Part shown: positions 18,449 to 27,744 of the stretch, in pieces
Numbering within the stretch: the first letter of the stretch is position 1
Layout: each line of letters begins with the position of its first letter
Source of the DNA: a bacterium
Lineage (GTDB): Bacteria; Auribacterota; Auribacteria; Auribacterales; Auribacteraceae
Length of the DNA stretch: 64,000 nucleotides
Direction of reading: 5' to 3'
Assembly (NCBI GenBank): GCA_024233545.1
Contig: JACKPL010000005.1
Coordinates: forward strand, 1-64,000
Position numbers and translations under genes: made by a program
Notes under the pieces: generated by a model
What the model was told of the DNA's origin: nothing
The model's database searches: none
The model's input: only the letters and a program-made list of their open reading frames with translations

Positions 18449-19246
18449 ATGAACAGATTAGTAGTTAATTTACTTACTGCTATTGTTGTGATTTCTATTG
18501 GAACTGCGGTGTATGCAAATACCGAAATCGATGAAAATTTCGATGGAGGCAGTGTGAGTTTTATTGATGATACTAACGGAACGTTCCAAACAGTCAATAG
18601 TTTTGGAAATAATTTTGGAATGTTCGAATTGAGTTATACGGGAAGCGGTGAAGCTTTGTGGTCATCTCTTATTTTTTCAGGCAGAGAAATCAGTGCAGAT
18701 ACTACTTTTTTTAGTTTTGATTATAAATTCGAATTTGAATTCAATTCTCCTTCTTCAGGCCCGCATGCAGGTAAAACCCTAAGTAACGTGCTGATTGAAG
18801 GCGCTGATTATTTACGTATTTCTTTTTTAGGTGACTTTGACTATGAACTATTTAAAAGTTCATTTGACCCCAACAACATTAACAATCAGATAGTAGAATC
18901 TCCTGCGGCAGTAGCGTATGGATTTTCATTGCCTATCGTAGAGTCTCCCAGCGTCTTTTTGCCGGGATTTACTCATATTGAAATCGATTTGACTGATTTT
19001 ATCACAAGTGAAAATCTCTTTGGTGAAACCTTAGATATATATGTCGAAATTATCAATGGAAATGAATATTTTGATTTTATAAATACTAATAATTTACTGA
19101 CGCTCGATGAATTTAATACTTTCAGTTCGGTGGATAATCTTTATTTTGGCCCACAATTCTCTACCGTGCCGGAACCTTCAGCCGTTGCGTTAAGTATGTT
19201 GGGAATACTCTATATGTTCAGGAAAATCCGTAAGCGTTCTAACTAA
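18449..19246 (+). CDS. Secreted PEP-CTERM-type protein
   Basis: A 265-residue protein with a clear signal peptide (VVNLLTAIVVISIGTAVYA before NTE) and a C-terminal sorting signal: VPEPSA, a hydrophobic helix (VALSMLGILYMF), then basic RKIRKRS. This is the PEP-CTERM pattern that exosortases recognise, placing the protein at the cell surface or in exopolysaccharide. The middle is acidic and rich in Phe, Asn and Ser, with no cysteines in view, and resembles a beta-sandwich; no enzyme motif was recognised. It stands alone with its own promoter and a strong terminator. No exosortase gene is in the window, so the sorting partner must be elsewhere. Confidence 0.85.
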   Translation: MNRLVVNLLTAIVVISIGTAVYANTEIDENFDGGSVSFIDDTNGTFQTVNSFGNNFGMFELSYTGSGEALWSSLIFSGREISADTTFFSFDYKFEFEFNSPSSGPHAGKTLSNVLIEGADYLRISFLGDFDYELFKSSFDPNNINNQIVESPAAVAYGFSLPIVESPSVFLPGFTHIEIDLTDFITSENLFGETLDIYVEIINGNEYFDFINTNNLLTLDEFNTFSSVDNLYFGPQFSTVPEPSAVALSMLGILYMFRKIRKRSN

Positions 19247-19271
19247 TGTTTTATAAACATTCAGAATTTTT

Positions 19272-19298
19272 AAGCCGGCATTGTGGCCGGCTTTTTTT
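19272..19298 (+). terminator. Rho-independent terminator after the PEP-CTERM gene
   Basis: A perfect 8-bp stem AAGCCGGC / GCCGGCTT (19272-19279 and 19286-19293) with loop ATTGTG is followed by a T run to 19298. The opposite strand has no comparable T run, so it acts for the + strand gene. It ends right at the stop of the convergent pcm gene. Confidence 0.85.
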
Positions 19299-20028
19299 AT
19301 GGTTCATCTGCTGATGTTATAACGCCCGTCATAGGTACAAACCTTACAGGCAGGCATTCTGTCTTAACCATTCCAGCCTGTATTTTTTTATAGAGTACTA
19401 GTTGTTGGTTTTCATCAACAGTTCCAAGCGGCATAATAAGCCGTCCATTAAGTGTGAGCTGGTCAATAAGCAATTGGGGGATTTTTGGCACTGCGGCGGT
19501 AATAATAATGCAGTCGAAAGGTGCAAACTCCGGCCAGCCGTAATATCCATCACCTTGTTTTTGAAAAATTGATCCGTAATTAAGCTGAGTGAAGATATAC
19601 TGAGCATGGGTAAAAAGTAAAGGAATTATTTCGATTGTGTACACAGATTGTACAAGTTTTGCAAGAATAGCAGTTTGATAGCCTGAGCCAGTGCCTATCT
19701 CAAGTATTTTTTCTATTCCTTTAAGCTCGAGGAGTTGTGTCATCAAAGCAACAATATAGGGTTGTGATATTGTTTGTCCATAACCTATGGAAATGGGGCG
19801 GTCATCATAGGAATGTGCTAAAGAGTGTTCGGGTACAAACAAATGTCGAGGAACAGCCGCCATTGCTTGAAGCACACGTGTATCCTTTATATCACGGGCA
19901 ACAAGGTGTTTTTCTATCATTTCGCTCCGTTTTTCTTGATATTTATCAGAATCGCCTTGAGCGTAAGAATATAAAAAAACACATAATATACCTAAAGAAT
20001 AAAAACTAATAAGAACTATGAAACCCAT
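19297..20028 (-). CDS. pcm: Protein-L-isoaspartate O-methyltransferase with N-terminal signal/anchor
   Basis: Pcm methylates L-isoaspartyl residues in damaged proteins with S-adenosylmethionine, starting their repair. The family core is clear: VPRHLFVPEH, SIGYGQTISQPYIVALM, the SAM-binding EIGTGSGYQTAILA, and a C-terminal LIMPLGT. The 243 residues are longer than the usual about 210. The extra part is an N-terminal hydrophobic stretch (GFIVLISFYSLGILCVFLYSYAQG), which looks like a signal peptide or anchor. That suggests an exported enzyme, although a start further in would give a cytoplasmic form. It is transcribed with the GH57 gene just upstream (29 bases apart). Confidence 0.9.
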   Translation of the reverse strand: MGFIVLISFYSLGILCVFLYSYAQGDSDKYQEKRSEMIEKHLVARDIKDTRVLQAMAAVPRHLFVPEHSLAHSYDDRPISIGYGQTISQPYIVALMTQLLELKGIEKILEIGTGSGYQTAILAKLVQSVYTIEIIPLLFTHAQYIFTQLNYGSIFQKQGDGYYGWPEFAPFDCIIITAAVPKIPQLLIDQLTLNGRLIMPLGTVDENQQLVLYKKIQAGMVKTECLPVRFVPMTGVITSADEP

Positions 20029-20057
20029 GCCATATCTGTTTTTATCGTTTCAGTTCG

Positions 20058-22541
20058 TTATAAAGTTGAAGATTCAATGCCAATTTCAGAAGCGAATTTT
20101 TGAATATTAAAACCGAACTTTTGTGCTATGCGTAACAATGTTTTAATACATTCGAGGCTCGTTTTGAAATTTCGCTCCGGCTCAAGATACACAATGATAT
20201 CGGAGAGGAGTTTATAGAGCATATTTTGAATGTGGAAAAAATCGAGTTTTAAATTCATTTCATAGGCGAGGCTGATGAATTCAAGGGTACTTTTAGTCAA
20301 TTCAAGATCAAGTTTTTGTGAAAGGTCATGAAGTTTTGAAAGGATGATTTCATTGAAATCTTTCTCTATAAAAGCAGGTTTAATATGGAGCCCTAAACGT
20401 TTGCCGTATCCAAATAGATTGCGGACATTTTGGTAATCGCCGGAAACCTTCGCAATAGAACTTTTTTGGCGCAACGCTTTTAAGTCTTTGTTAATAAGGT
20501 TAGTGAGCCAATATCCGCAAATTTCCTTGAGTACATTAGGAAGGTCGAGATCATATAAAGAGAGTGTTTCGAGCAGATCGATATTTTTTTCATAGATTGT
20601 TTGAAATGTTTTATCAAGCCGTTGCATTTCTTCTTTCAGTGCAAGTTCGATGAGTCTATTCCTGTCATCGCCAATGAGGTCTTTTAATCCAAAAAACTTG
20701 TTTGATGCCATCTCGGCAATCTCTGCTTCGACAGTAGTCAGAGGTGAAACATTGAATTCGAGGTTTACATCGGAGGGGAGGATATAGCATCGAATATTTT
20801 TATACGAAGGAATAAAAAGATAATAGATATAATCGTGAGTATCAAATGTTCTGTTGTTTGTCAGTTTTACCATTCCTTTAAATACACTTGTTGGAGCCTC
20901 AATTTTCTTTTCGTATAAGATAGAATGAACGGCATAATGGAATATGTGCCTATCTTGATCTTCTTTGAGAATATAATTTTGTATGGCATAATTACCTATA
21001 ATGATTTCTTCTCGAAGAATGCACGGTTTTACGTATTTTTCAAATACTTTGCGTGCATTTTTAAGTTCAGCAATATTCGATTCCGCTTTTTCAAGAAGTC
21101 CGAAGAATTGCTGTTCTATGGAATGAGATGAAAATTCTTGAATAATTTCTATTGCGCGTGCGGCATATTTCAGGTTTTGAACAGGTTCAAGCCCTGATAC
21201 ATCAGCAAAGAACCATGCACAACTAGTAAAAGTGAGTTGAGAAAAATAAAATGCCTCAAGCAATTTAAACACTTGTACTTCATATTCTTTTGTAGCAGGG
21301 TTGAGAAGATGTCTCTTAAGAAAATCGTCTTTTGTTTCGGGATGCAGTAAGACAGAAAGGTAGTCATTACGGAGCGATTGTAAATTATGGACATGATTCT
21401 TAAGATGCTGGTCGTGAAGCGCTTCTATTTCCCTGCGCAGAAACTCGAAACTTTCGCGCAACGGGCCGCGCCATTTTTGATTCCAGCCGTATTGTCCGCC
21501 ATCGGAACAAGTACAATCACGGTACCAGCGCCCTACACCGTGAGCGCAACTCCACGCGGTTCCTTCATTTTTGGGCCCGCTTTTAAGTTCGACTTCAAAT
21601 AATGGGGGGCATATCTCCAGATAGCGGCCGAAATTAGTAATATTGAGTCCTCTATTAGGTATTTCTCTGTTGATAAGAGCGGCAAAACACATGTCTCCAT
21701 ATTTTTCATGATGCCCATATGATTCTCCATCGGTAGCAACGATCGCCGCTTGTGGAGAGGTTAACCAATGATCAAATACGTCTTGGATTTTATCAGCAAA
21801 CCTCACCGAATCGGTAAGAAGGTGCTCGAACCCTACGGATGACGATAAATGCGGATGGTAAAAAAACACATCGATATATTTGTCGTTAACTAATGTACCT
21901 TTTTCGTCCTTGTTAAAAATACGATAAGGTACTCGGGTATCGATATTTCCGGTACTGACGTCTATCCATGTATTGCTGTTAAACCCCTTGATACGCTGTG
22001 CCTGATACGGTGAGAGGATGAGAAATTTAAAATCATATTCAAGAAGTATCCGAATTGTTTTGAGGTCAATTGCGGTTTCTGCAAGCCAAATGGACTCTGG
22101 TTTTCGGTTAAAATGGAATTCAAAATCAGTTATTGCCCATTCAATTTGTGTCCGTTTATCGTCATCACTTGCAAGCGGCATGATGACATGATTGAAAACC
22201 TGCGCTATAGCGTTGCCGTGCCCATGATTGCTGATTAAGCTTTCGTGGTCTGCTTCGATTATTTTTTTATATGTCTCGGGAACATTTTTTCTGATCCAGT
22301 GCATAAGCGTAGGACCGAAATTAAAACTAAAGTATTTATAATTATTACTGATGGAGTTTAATAAACCCTGTTCGTTAAGAATACGTGATGCCGCATTTGG
22401 AGTGTAGCATTCCGCTGTGATTCGTTCATTCCAGTTATGGAATGGGCGTGCAGAATCTTGCCGTTCAATTTCATCCGTCCATGGGTTTTCTCGGGGCGGT
22501 TGGTAGAAATGCCCATGAACAATGACAAATTTATTCTTCAT
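20058..22541 (-). CDS. GH57 family glycosidase with DUF3536
   Basis: About 827 residues. The N-terminal half is a glycoside hydrolase family 57-type barrel. It has the opening HGHFYQPPRENPW, the WLAETAID segment that should carry the nucleophile Glu, and ATDGESYGHHEKYGD, likely holding the general acid Asp. The C-terminal half is helical and matches the DUF3536 arrangement. GH57 enzymes act on alpha-glucans (amylase, amylopullulanase, branching enzyme), so a cytoplasmic role in glycogen or alpha-glucan metabolism is likely, but the substrate is not shown. The ATG at 22541 has AAGGAAA upstream; an in-frame ATG at 22610 would add 23 atypical residues. No signal peptide is seen. Confidence 0.85.
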   Translation of the reverse strand: MKNKFVIVHGHFYQPPRENPWTDEIERQDSARPFHNWNERITAECYTPNAASRILNEQGLLNSISNNYKYFSFNFGPTLMHWIRKNVPETYKKIIEADHESLISNHGHGNAIAQVFNHVIMPLASDDDKRTQIEWAITDFEFHFNRKPESIWLAETAIDLKTIRILLEYDFKFLILSPYQAQRIKGFNSNTWIDVSTGNIDTRVPYRIFNKDEKGTLVNDKYIDVFFYHPHLSSSVGFEHLLTDSVRFADKIQDVFDHWLTSPQAAIVATDGESYGHHEKYGDMCFAALINREIPNRGLNITNFGRYLEICPPLFEVELKSGPKNEGTAWSCAHGVGRWYRDCTCSDGGQYGWNQKWRGPLRESFEFLRREIEALHDQHLKNHVHNLQSLRNDYLSVLLHPETKDDFLKRHLLNPATKEYEVQVFKLLEAFYFSQLTFTSCAWFFADVSGLEPVQNLKYAARAIEIIQEFSSHSIEQQFFGLLEKAESNIAELKNARKVFEKYVKPCILREEIIIGNYAIQNYILKEDQDRHIFHYAVHSILYEKKIEAPTSVFKGMVKLTNNRTFDTHDYIYYLFIPSYKNIRCYILPSDVNLEFNVSPLTTVEAEIAEMASNKFFGLKDLIGDDRNRLIELALKEEMQRLDKTFQTIYEKNIDLLETLSLYDLDLPNVLKEICGYWLTNLINKDLKALRQKSSIAKVSGDYQNVRNLFGYGKRLGLHIKPAFIEKDFNEIILSKLHDLSQKLDLELTKSTLEFISLAYEMNLKLDFFHIQNMLYKLLSDIIVYLEPERNFKTSLECIKTLLRIAQKFGFNIQKFASEIGIESSTL

Positions 22542-22647
22542 TTTTTCATTTTCCTTGTTGTGTATCTGTCCGATGATGTCTTTGAGAATCAAAAAGTGTT
22601 CCACATGCAAAAGATTTTAAGAAAATAATTCTTTATTTGGCATTTTG

Positions 22648-22675
22648 TTGCACTTTTACTTGAAAATGATATACT
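22648..22675 (+). promoter_or_regulatory. Sigma70-like promoter upstream of era
   Basis: TTGCAC (22648-22653) and TATACT (22670-22675) with a 16-base spacer lie about 60 bases before the era start. This is the only clear promoter before the run era to the peptide permeases. Confidence 0.55.
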
Positions 22676-22735
22676 GCTTATGATTATCCTTCAAGCAATA
22701 AAAATAAAAAAACTATTGAAATTTAAAGGCAGTGT

Positions 22736-23638
22736 ATGTCGCAGAAAGTATTTAAAAGCGGTATCGTGAGCATATCGGGAAATCCCAATGTGGGTAAATC
22801 AACACTATTGAATCGTATAATTGGACAAAAATTGTCCATAGTTTCACATAAGCCGCAAACAACACGCGGCATATTCAGAGGAATTTACAATAGTAATGGA
22901 ATTCAAATTGTATTTGTCGATAATCCCGGTTTCTTAAACCCCAGAAATAAACTCGATCAGTTTATGATGAAGCAAGCGTGTGCGAGTATCGAAACGGCTG
23001 ATGTCGTCTTTTTAGTTGTGGAACCGCATTTGCCTGATGAAAACAATCTTAAAGATGTGCTTAAACCAATCATAGAATATGATTGCCCCGTGATTTTGGT
23101 AATCAATAAGATTGACAGGATTAAAGATAAGAATGAATTGCTAATAATAATCGAGGCATATCACCGATTGTATGAATTTAAAGAAATTGTGCCGATAAGC
23201 GCCCTCAAGGATGAAAATGTACAGCGTCTGCTCAGTTGTACTGCCGCACTATTGCCTGAAGGCGAGCCGTTGTTTCCAACTGATATCGTTTCTAACCAGT
23301 ATGAACGATATTTTGTTGCAGAATTAATTAGAGAGAAAGTGTTTCATAACACGCATCAGGAAATTCCATATTCGGTTGCGGTAAGCATTGACCAGTTTAA
23401 AGAAAGAGAACAAGGCAAATGGTATATTCGAGCAACGCTGGTTGTAGAAAAAGATAATCATAAAGGTATGGTTATTGGCAAACAGGGTGCAATGATAAAA
23501 AAAATCGGGCAATCTGCTCGGAAAGATATTGAAACACTTCTCGAAGCAGAGTGTTTCCTTGACCTATTTGTAAAAGTGATACCCGATTGGAAAACCAATG
23601 ATAAAAAATTACGCGAATTGGGCTATTTTATTCAATAA
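22736..23638 (+). CDS. era: GTPase Era
   Basis: Era is an essential GTPase that binds 16S rRNA and helps 30S subunit maturation. The 300 residues have the G domain first: P-loop GNPNVGKST, switch SHKPQTTRGIFRG, G3 as DNPG (usually DTPG), and G4 NKID. The C-terminal KH RNA-binding domain follows (IGKQGAMIKKIGQSARKDIE). Length and order are normal. The next gene starts two bases after its stop. The Asn in G3 replaces a Thr but keeps the invariant Asp and Gly, so activity is expected. Confidence 0.96.
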   Translation: MSQKVFKSGIVSISGNPNVGKSTLLNRIIGQKLSIVSHKPQTTRGIFRGIYNSNGIQIVFVDNPGFLNPRNKLDQFMMKQACASIETADVVFLVVEPHLPDENNLKDVLKPIIEYDCPVILVINKIDRIKDKNELLIIIEAYHRLYEFKEIVPISALKDENVQRLLSCTAALLPEGEPLFPTDIVSNQYERYFVAELIREKVFHNTHQEIPYSVAVSIDQFKEREQGKWYIRATLVVEKDNHKGMVIGKQGAMIKKIGQSARKDIETLLEAECFLDLFVKVIPDWKTNDKKLRELGYFIQ

Positions 23639-23640
23639 CA

Positions 23641-24621
23641 ATGCATAGAATGATTGCGATGAATCTATCAAAACGATTTATTACCTTTATTTGCTTAGCG
23701 GTAACGATTGTTTTAAATAACGGATTGTCTTTTGCTGAAAAAGTGAGGCCTTCTGTTTTGGCCGGATCATGGTATAGCGCTGATTCTGCTTTTTTACGAA
23801 ACCAGATAACCAGTTTTTTATCCGATGCGAATCCTGTCGAACTGCCGGCACAATCATTCTATGGTCTGATTGTGCCTCATGCCGGCCTTCGCTTTTCCGG
23901 TCCAACGGGGGCTTGGGCGTATAAGGTTGTGGAGAAAGAACAATTTAAACGTGTTATGATTTTGGCGCCAAGCCATCATATTCCTTTCAGGGGGGCATCT
24001 ATCCCCGATGTTGATTTTTATGAAACACCGTTTGGCAGGATACCGCTCGATAGCGATATGTGCGCAATGCTTAAAAAACATGATTTAATTCATACTGTAC
24101 CGTCAGCCCATAGTGCAGAACACGCTATTGAAATTCAACTCCCGTTTGTCCAGCATTTATTTCCGAATGCGATGCTTGTACCCGTTTTGATTGGAGAACT
24201 GGTTGACGGCGATTACTATGCTCTAGCCGCGGTTTTGAAACAGGCGGTCGATGGTCAAACGCTTGTTATTGTCAGCTCAGATTTTACTCATTACGGCAAA
24301 CGTTTTTCATATATACCATTTACATCAGCGATTGAAAAAAAAATACGGGAGCTTGACGATGGTGCTATTAAACAAATAGTGAATAAAAATTTTCTTGGTT
24401 TTCAAAAATACCGTAAAGAAACAGAGATTACTATTTGTGGCGGAAACCCGATTGCGGTTTTTTTGAATATGATTCCCGAAAGTGTTTATGTCGAACAGCT
24501 TGCATATATGACATCAGGGCGCCTGACGGGTGATTTTTCTAACAGTGTCAGCTATGTAGCAGTCGTTTTTTATGAACCTTTGAAACAAGAAAGTACCGAT
24601 AGTGAATCAGCAAAACAATAG
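23641..24621 (+). CDS. MEMO1-family protein (AmmeMemoRadiSam system protein B) with signal peptide
   Basis: 326 residues. The MEMO1 fold family is shown by VRPSVLAGSWY, GLIVPHAGLRFSGPTGAWAY, LAPSHHIPFRG, HSAEHAIEIQLPFVQ and VIVSSDFTHYG; these keep the conserved His residues of the dioxygenase-like pocket. In bacteria the family is associated with AMMECR1 and radical SAM partners (the AmmeMemoRadiSam set), which are not seen here. An N-terminal hydrophobic stretch ending in SFAEK looks like a signal peptide, so this copy is probably exported. It sits between era and the D-aminoacylase in a tight operon. Function of the family in bacteria is unknown. Confidence 0.87.
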   Translation: MHRMIAMNLSKRFITFICLAVTIVLNNGLSFAEKVRPSVLAGSWYSADSAFLRNQITSFLSDANPVELPAQSFYGLIVPHAGLRFSGPTGAWAYKVVEKEQFKRVMILAPSHHIPFRGASIPDVDFYETPFGRIPLDSDMCAMLKKHDLIHTVPSAHSAEHAIEIQLPFVQHLFPNAMLVPVLIGELVDGDYYALAAVLKQAVDGQTLVIVSSDFTHYGKRFSYIPFTSAIEKKIRELDDGAIKQIVNKNFLGFQKYRKETEITICGGNPIAVFLNMIPESVYVEQLAYMTSGRLTGDFSNSVSYVAVVFYEPLKQESTDSESAKQ

Positions 24622-24631
24622 CTATTCTCCT

Positions 24632-24964
24632 ATGCAATGTGATTTGGCAATCATCAATGCGCGGATTATTACCGGCGATTGTTCACCGGCATTTGATGGG
24701 ATGGTTGGTGTTTCGAAAGGGCGAATTTGTTATGTCGGTACGGTACAGCCCTATTCTTGCGATACCGTGATTGATGCTCAAGGGAAAATCCTTTCTCCGG
24801 GATTTATCGATATCCACGGGCACTCTGATTTTACCATATTGTTATATCCGGATGCTGAGTCCAAAGTTGCGCAAGGTGTCACTACCGAATTTATTGGCAA
24901 TTGCGGGCTATCGGCGGCTCCGTTATATGGAGATGCATGGAAACGATGGCATTCACGGTGGTAG
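24632..24964 (+). CDS. N-acyl-D-amino-acid deacylase, N-terminal part (ends at an in-frame TAG)
   Basis: This is the start of an amidohydrolase of the D-aminoacylase family, which removes acyl groups from N-acyl-D-amino acids. It shows IDIHGHSDFT (HxH metal ligands) and the family's EFIGNCGLSAAP, with the Cys that binds zinc. The frame ends at TAG 24962-24964 after HSRW. The downstream part (to 26215) is in the same frame and continues the family alignment at once (KKKLTVDWHDPEEYF), so the TAG is an in-frame nonsense codon, not a frameshift. One base change would restore a sense codon. A GTG at 24602 is in frame, but the ATG at 24632 fits better, starting 10 bases after the preceding stop. 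Confidence 0.8.
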   Translation: MQCDLAIINARIITGDCSPAFDGMVGVSKGRICYVGTVQPYSCDTVIDAQGKILSPGFIDIHGHSDFTILLYPDAESKVAQGVTTEFIGNCGLSAAPLYGDAWKRWHSRW

Positions 24965-25054
24965 AAAAAAAAACTTACAGTAGATTGGCATGATCCAGAG
25001 GAATATTTTAGGCGCTTAGAACAGAGAAAAAGCAACATAAATATTGCTCCTCTG

Positions 25055-26215
25055 TTGGGGCATGGAAATCTCCGCGCGGCAATAAAAAGTTATAATGGGC
25101 AATCGTTATCAAATGATGAAAAAAGAGAGTTTGCTCTTTTGACGGAAAATTCTGTCAATTGTGGATTTTGGGGAATTTCACTAGGGCTTGCATACCCTCC
25201 CGGTATTTTTTCAGATGAATCGGAACTTGCAATTCTTTTTAAATTGGCGCATGAAAAAAACATTCCTATTACGGTGCATATGCGTAATGAAGGTGATACT
25301 GTCGAGGAGAGCGTCGATGAAATGCTTGAGCTTGCTCAGCAATATGGAACGCAACTTCAAATTTCCCATCTTAAAGCTTATGGCAGTAAGAACTGGGGAA
25401 AAATAAAGCGCATCATTGAAAAAATTGACTTCTGCAGAGAGCAAAAAAAACTCGATGTTTGTTTTGACCGTTATCCATACACGGCGTTTAATACAGATCT
25501 CGATTTTATATTGCCTCAAGAAATTTTTGATGGAGGGCATGCGCATGCTCTTTCGAAGCTTCGTGAACCGTCGTTTCGGGCAATGTTAGCAAAACAGCTT
25601 GCCGTTCAGTATACTTTAGATGATGCATCCAATATAGTAATTTCATCAATTCGTTCAGATAAACAGGGACTGGTCGGCAAACGCCTGACAGATATATTCA
25701 GTCCAGACGATCCGAATTTTTGGCACAGTGTCGTTGCTTTGATAGATGAAGTAGAATTTGAAGCGGAAGCAACGTTTGTTTTGATGCATGAATACAATCT
25801 TCCAATCATTTTTGCTCACCCCTGTGCAATTGTTGCTTCAGATAGTTCCGTTCGCCCGTATAATGATTCAGGAAACCCGCACCCGCGTACTTATGGAACA
25901 TTTCCTCGTTTTCTCGAGATGGTTTTACGCCATAATCTTATGCCTGTAGAAGAAGCAGTTTATAAAATCACCGGATTACCGGCAAAAAAGTTTGGATTGG
26001 AGGACCGAGGCATAATCAAAGAACACTATTATGCTGATTTAGTATTGTGGAATCCGCATACCATTGCTGATATGTCATCGTATGAGAATTCAAAAATAAA
26101 GCCGCAGGGAATTTATGCTGTTTGGGTAAATGGACATATGGTTTATAAGGAAGGAAATGTATTTAAAGAATTGAGTGGAAAACTATTATTGAAGCATCAG
26201 AGAGGTGCTGATTGA
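25055..26215 (+). CDS. N-acyl-D-amino-acid deacylase, C-terminal part
   Basis: This is the rest of the D-aminoacylase interrupted at 24962-24964. Coding similarity begins directly after that TAG; the TTG at 25055 is merely the first start codon in frame. Family motifs are APLLGHGNLR, ITVHMRNEGDT (His ligand), QISHLKAYG (His ligand), FDRYPYTA, and IVASDSSVRPY with the catalytic Asp, then HPRTYGTFPRFL. Together with the first part the length would be about 527 residues, typical of the family. Its stop overlaps the TTG start of the peptide-binding lipoprotein (TTGA), linking deacylation to peptide uptake. If the TAG is real, only truncated products are made. Confidence 0.82.
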   Translation: MGHGNLRAAIKSYNGQSLSNDEKREFALLTENSVNCGFWGISLGLAYPPGIFSDESELAILFKLAHEKNIPITVHMRNEGDTVEESVDEMLELAQQYGTQLQISHLKAYGSKNWGKIKRIIEKIDFCREQKKLDVCFDRYPYTAFNTDLDFILPQEIFDGGHAHALSKLREPSFRAMLAKQLAVQYTLDDASNIVISSIRSDKQGLVGKRLTDIFSPDDPNFWHSVVALIDEVEFEAEATFVLMHEYNLPIIFAHPCAIVASDSSVRPYNDSGNPHPRTYGTFPRFLEMVLRHNLMPVEEAVYKITGLPAKKFGLEDRGIIKEHYYADLVLWNPHTIADMSSYENSKIKPQGIYAVWVNGHMVYKEGNVFKELSGKLLLKHQRGAD

Positions 26216-27744
26216 AGTATTTCATTCAATCAATTTTTTTATTATCGGCCTTGCTGGCAGTGAACGGGTGTAATTTTAATAACCGTCCGTATGATACCTT
26301 GATGTTGCGCCTCAAGGAAGATATTTCTACCACTGACCCAGCGTATATTGTGGATGTAGATGGGAGTAATATTGCGGCATATCTATACAATGGATTGGTA
26401 AAACTGGACAAATCCATGCAGATTGTGCCCGATATAGCAGAACGATGGGAGATTTCTAATGATGGTTTGTCATATCGGTTTTTCATTCGTACGGATGTCA
26501 AGTTCACCACAGGAGAATATTGTACAGCGGAACATATAAAGCGTTCTTTTATGCGCATTCTGGATCCGCTTATCTGTTCTCCGCGATCATGGATTTTTGA
26601 ACAAGTCGACGGCGCTTCAGATTATATCAGAGGATTAACTGGCGAAGTAACGGGATTTATGGTTATTTCGCCGCATATCTTTCAGATACAACTTAAAGAA
26701 CCGTTTGCTCCTTTCTTGTCATTACTAACAATGCCGAATGCTTTTGTTGGGATTCCGGCAAACACTGCACCTGCTTATATTATCGGAACAGGGCCGTTTT
26801 ATATTGAAAAATGGATTCGGGGCGATAAATTGTTGTTACGCCAGAATCCTTCATATTTCGAAGGCGCTCCTCATATTGAGCATATCCTTATAAGGGTTAT
26901 ACCGGAAGATTTCACCGCTATTACCGAATTTGAAACCGGTATGCTTGATATCATGGATATACCATCTGCTGAATTCGAGTATTTCACTCGTAACACCTTA
27001 TGGAAAGATTCGGTACATAGTGTTGAATTGCTTAATACTTACTATTTAGGATTTAATTGTCAGAAAGAACCGTGCTCTGATGTTCAGTTTCGAAGGACTG
27101 TTGCCTCAGGGATATCTACCGATAAAATCATTCAGTACTATTTTCAAAATCGAGTCGAAAAAGCAGTTTCTCCGGTGCCTTCCGCATTGCTTAAGCCATA
27201 TGGTATTGAAGTAAATAATTTCAATGTGGATACGAGCGGTACTGACACTAATATGCCGCCCATAACGTTAACTTTTAATAGTAATAGTGAAATGCAAGCT
27301 ATCGCAGAACTAATCCAATATGATTTGGCTAATATCGGCATCGATATTACGCTGGAAGCCCTCGAATGGACTGCGTTCAAAGAAAAAGTAAGTGCCGGCA
27401 ATGCGGACATCTTTCTCCTATCATGGTGGGCAGATTATCCGGATATAGAAAATTTTCTCTATCCTGTATTTCATTCTTCAAATTGGGGGAGTGCAGGAAA
27501 TAGAGCTCGGTATAAGAATAACGAATTTGATGCCGCCGTAACTCAAGCACGTTCAGTTTCTGGTCATGAGATGCAAAGTAAATTGTATCAGCACGCGCTA
27601 GATATTATCATGCAAGATATGCCGTGGCGTGTGTTGTGGCATAAGAAAAAATTTGTAGTATGCCAGCCATGGGTGAAAGGGTTTTCCCTCTCTCCAATTT
27701 CTTGGATTGATAAAGGAGCAACACTTTTTTTGGAGAAAAAATAA
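26212..27744 (+). CDS. Peptide ABC transporter substrate-binding lipoprotein
   Basis: A 510-residue solute-binding protein of family 5 (DppA/OppA-like), tethered outside the inner membrane. The N-terminus has a lipoprotein signal (FLLSALLAVNGC). Typical segments are LMLRLKEDISTTDPA, AAYLYNGLVKLD and AERWEISNDGLSYRF near the start, GTGPFYIEKW mid-protein, and LLSWWADYPDIENFL towards the end. It starts with TTG overlapping the previous stop, with AGAGGTG 5 bases upstream as ribosome-binding site. The two permease genes follow with one- and four-base overlaps. The ligand is likely a peptide; the D-aminoacylase next door hints at D-amino-acid-containing peptides, which is inference. Confidence 0.92.
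   Translation: MKYFIQSIFLLSALLAVNGCNFNNRPYDTLMLRLKEDISTTDPAYIVDVDGSNIAAYLYNGLVKLDKSMQIVPDIAERWEISNDGLSYRFFIRTDVKFTTGEYCTAEHIKRSFMRILDPLICSPRSWIFEQVDGASDYIRGLTGEVTGFMVISPHIFQIQLKEPFAPFLSLLTMPNAFVGIPANTAPAYIIGTGPFYIEKWIRGDKLLLRQNPSYFEGAPHIEHILIRVIPEDFTAITEFETGMLDIMDIPSAEFEYFTRNTLWKDSVHSVELLNTYYLGFNCQKEPCSDVQFRRTVASGISTDKIIQYYFQNRVEKAVSPVPSALLKPYGIEVNNFNVDTSGTDTNMPPITLTFNSNSEMQAIAELIQYDLANIGIDITLEALEWTAFKEKVSAGNADIFLLSWWADYPDIENFLYPVFHSSNWGSAGNRARYKNNEFDAAVTQARSVSGHEMQSKLYQHALDIIMQDMPWRVLWHKKKFVVCQPWVKGFSLSPISWIDKGATLFLEKK

Noticed and set aside
24771..24983. Alternative frame reading through the D-aminoacylase stop
   Set aside because: The family alignment stays in the original frame on both sides of the TAG, so a frameshift explanation is not needed.
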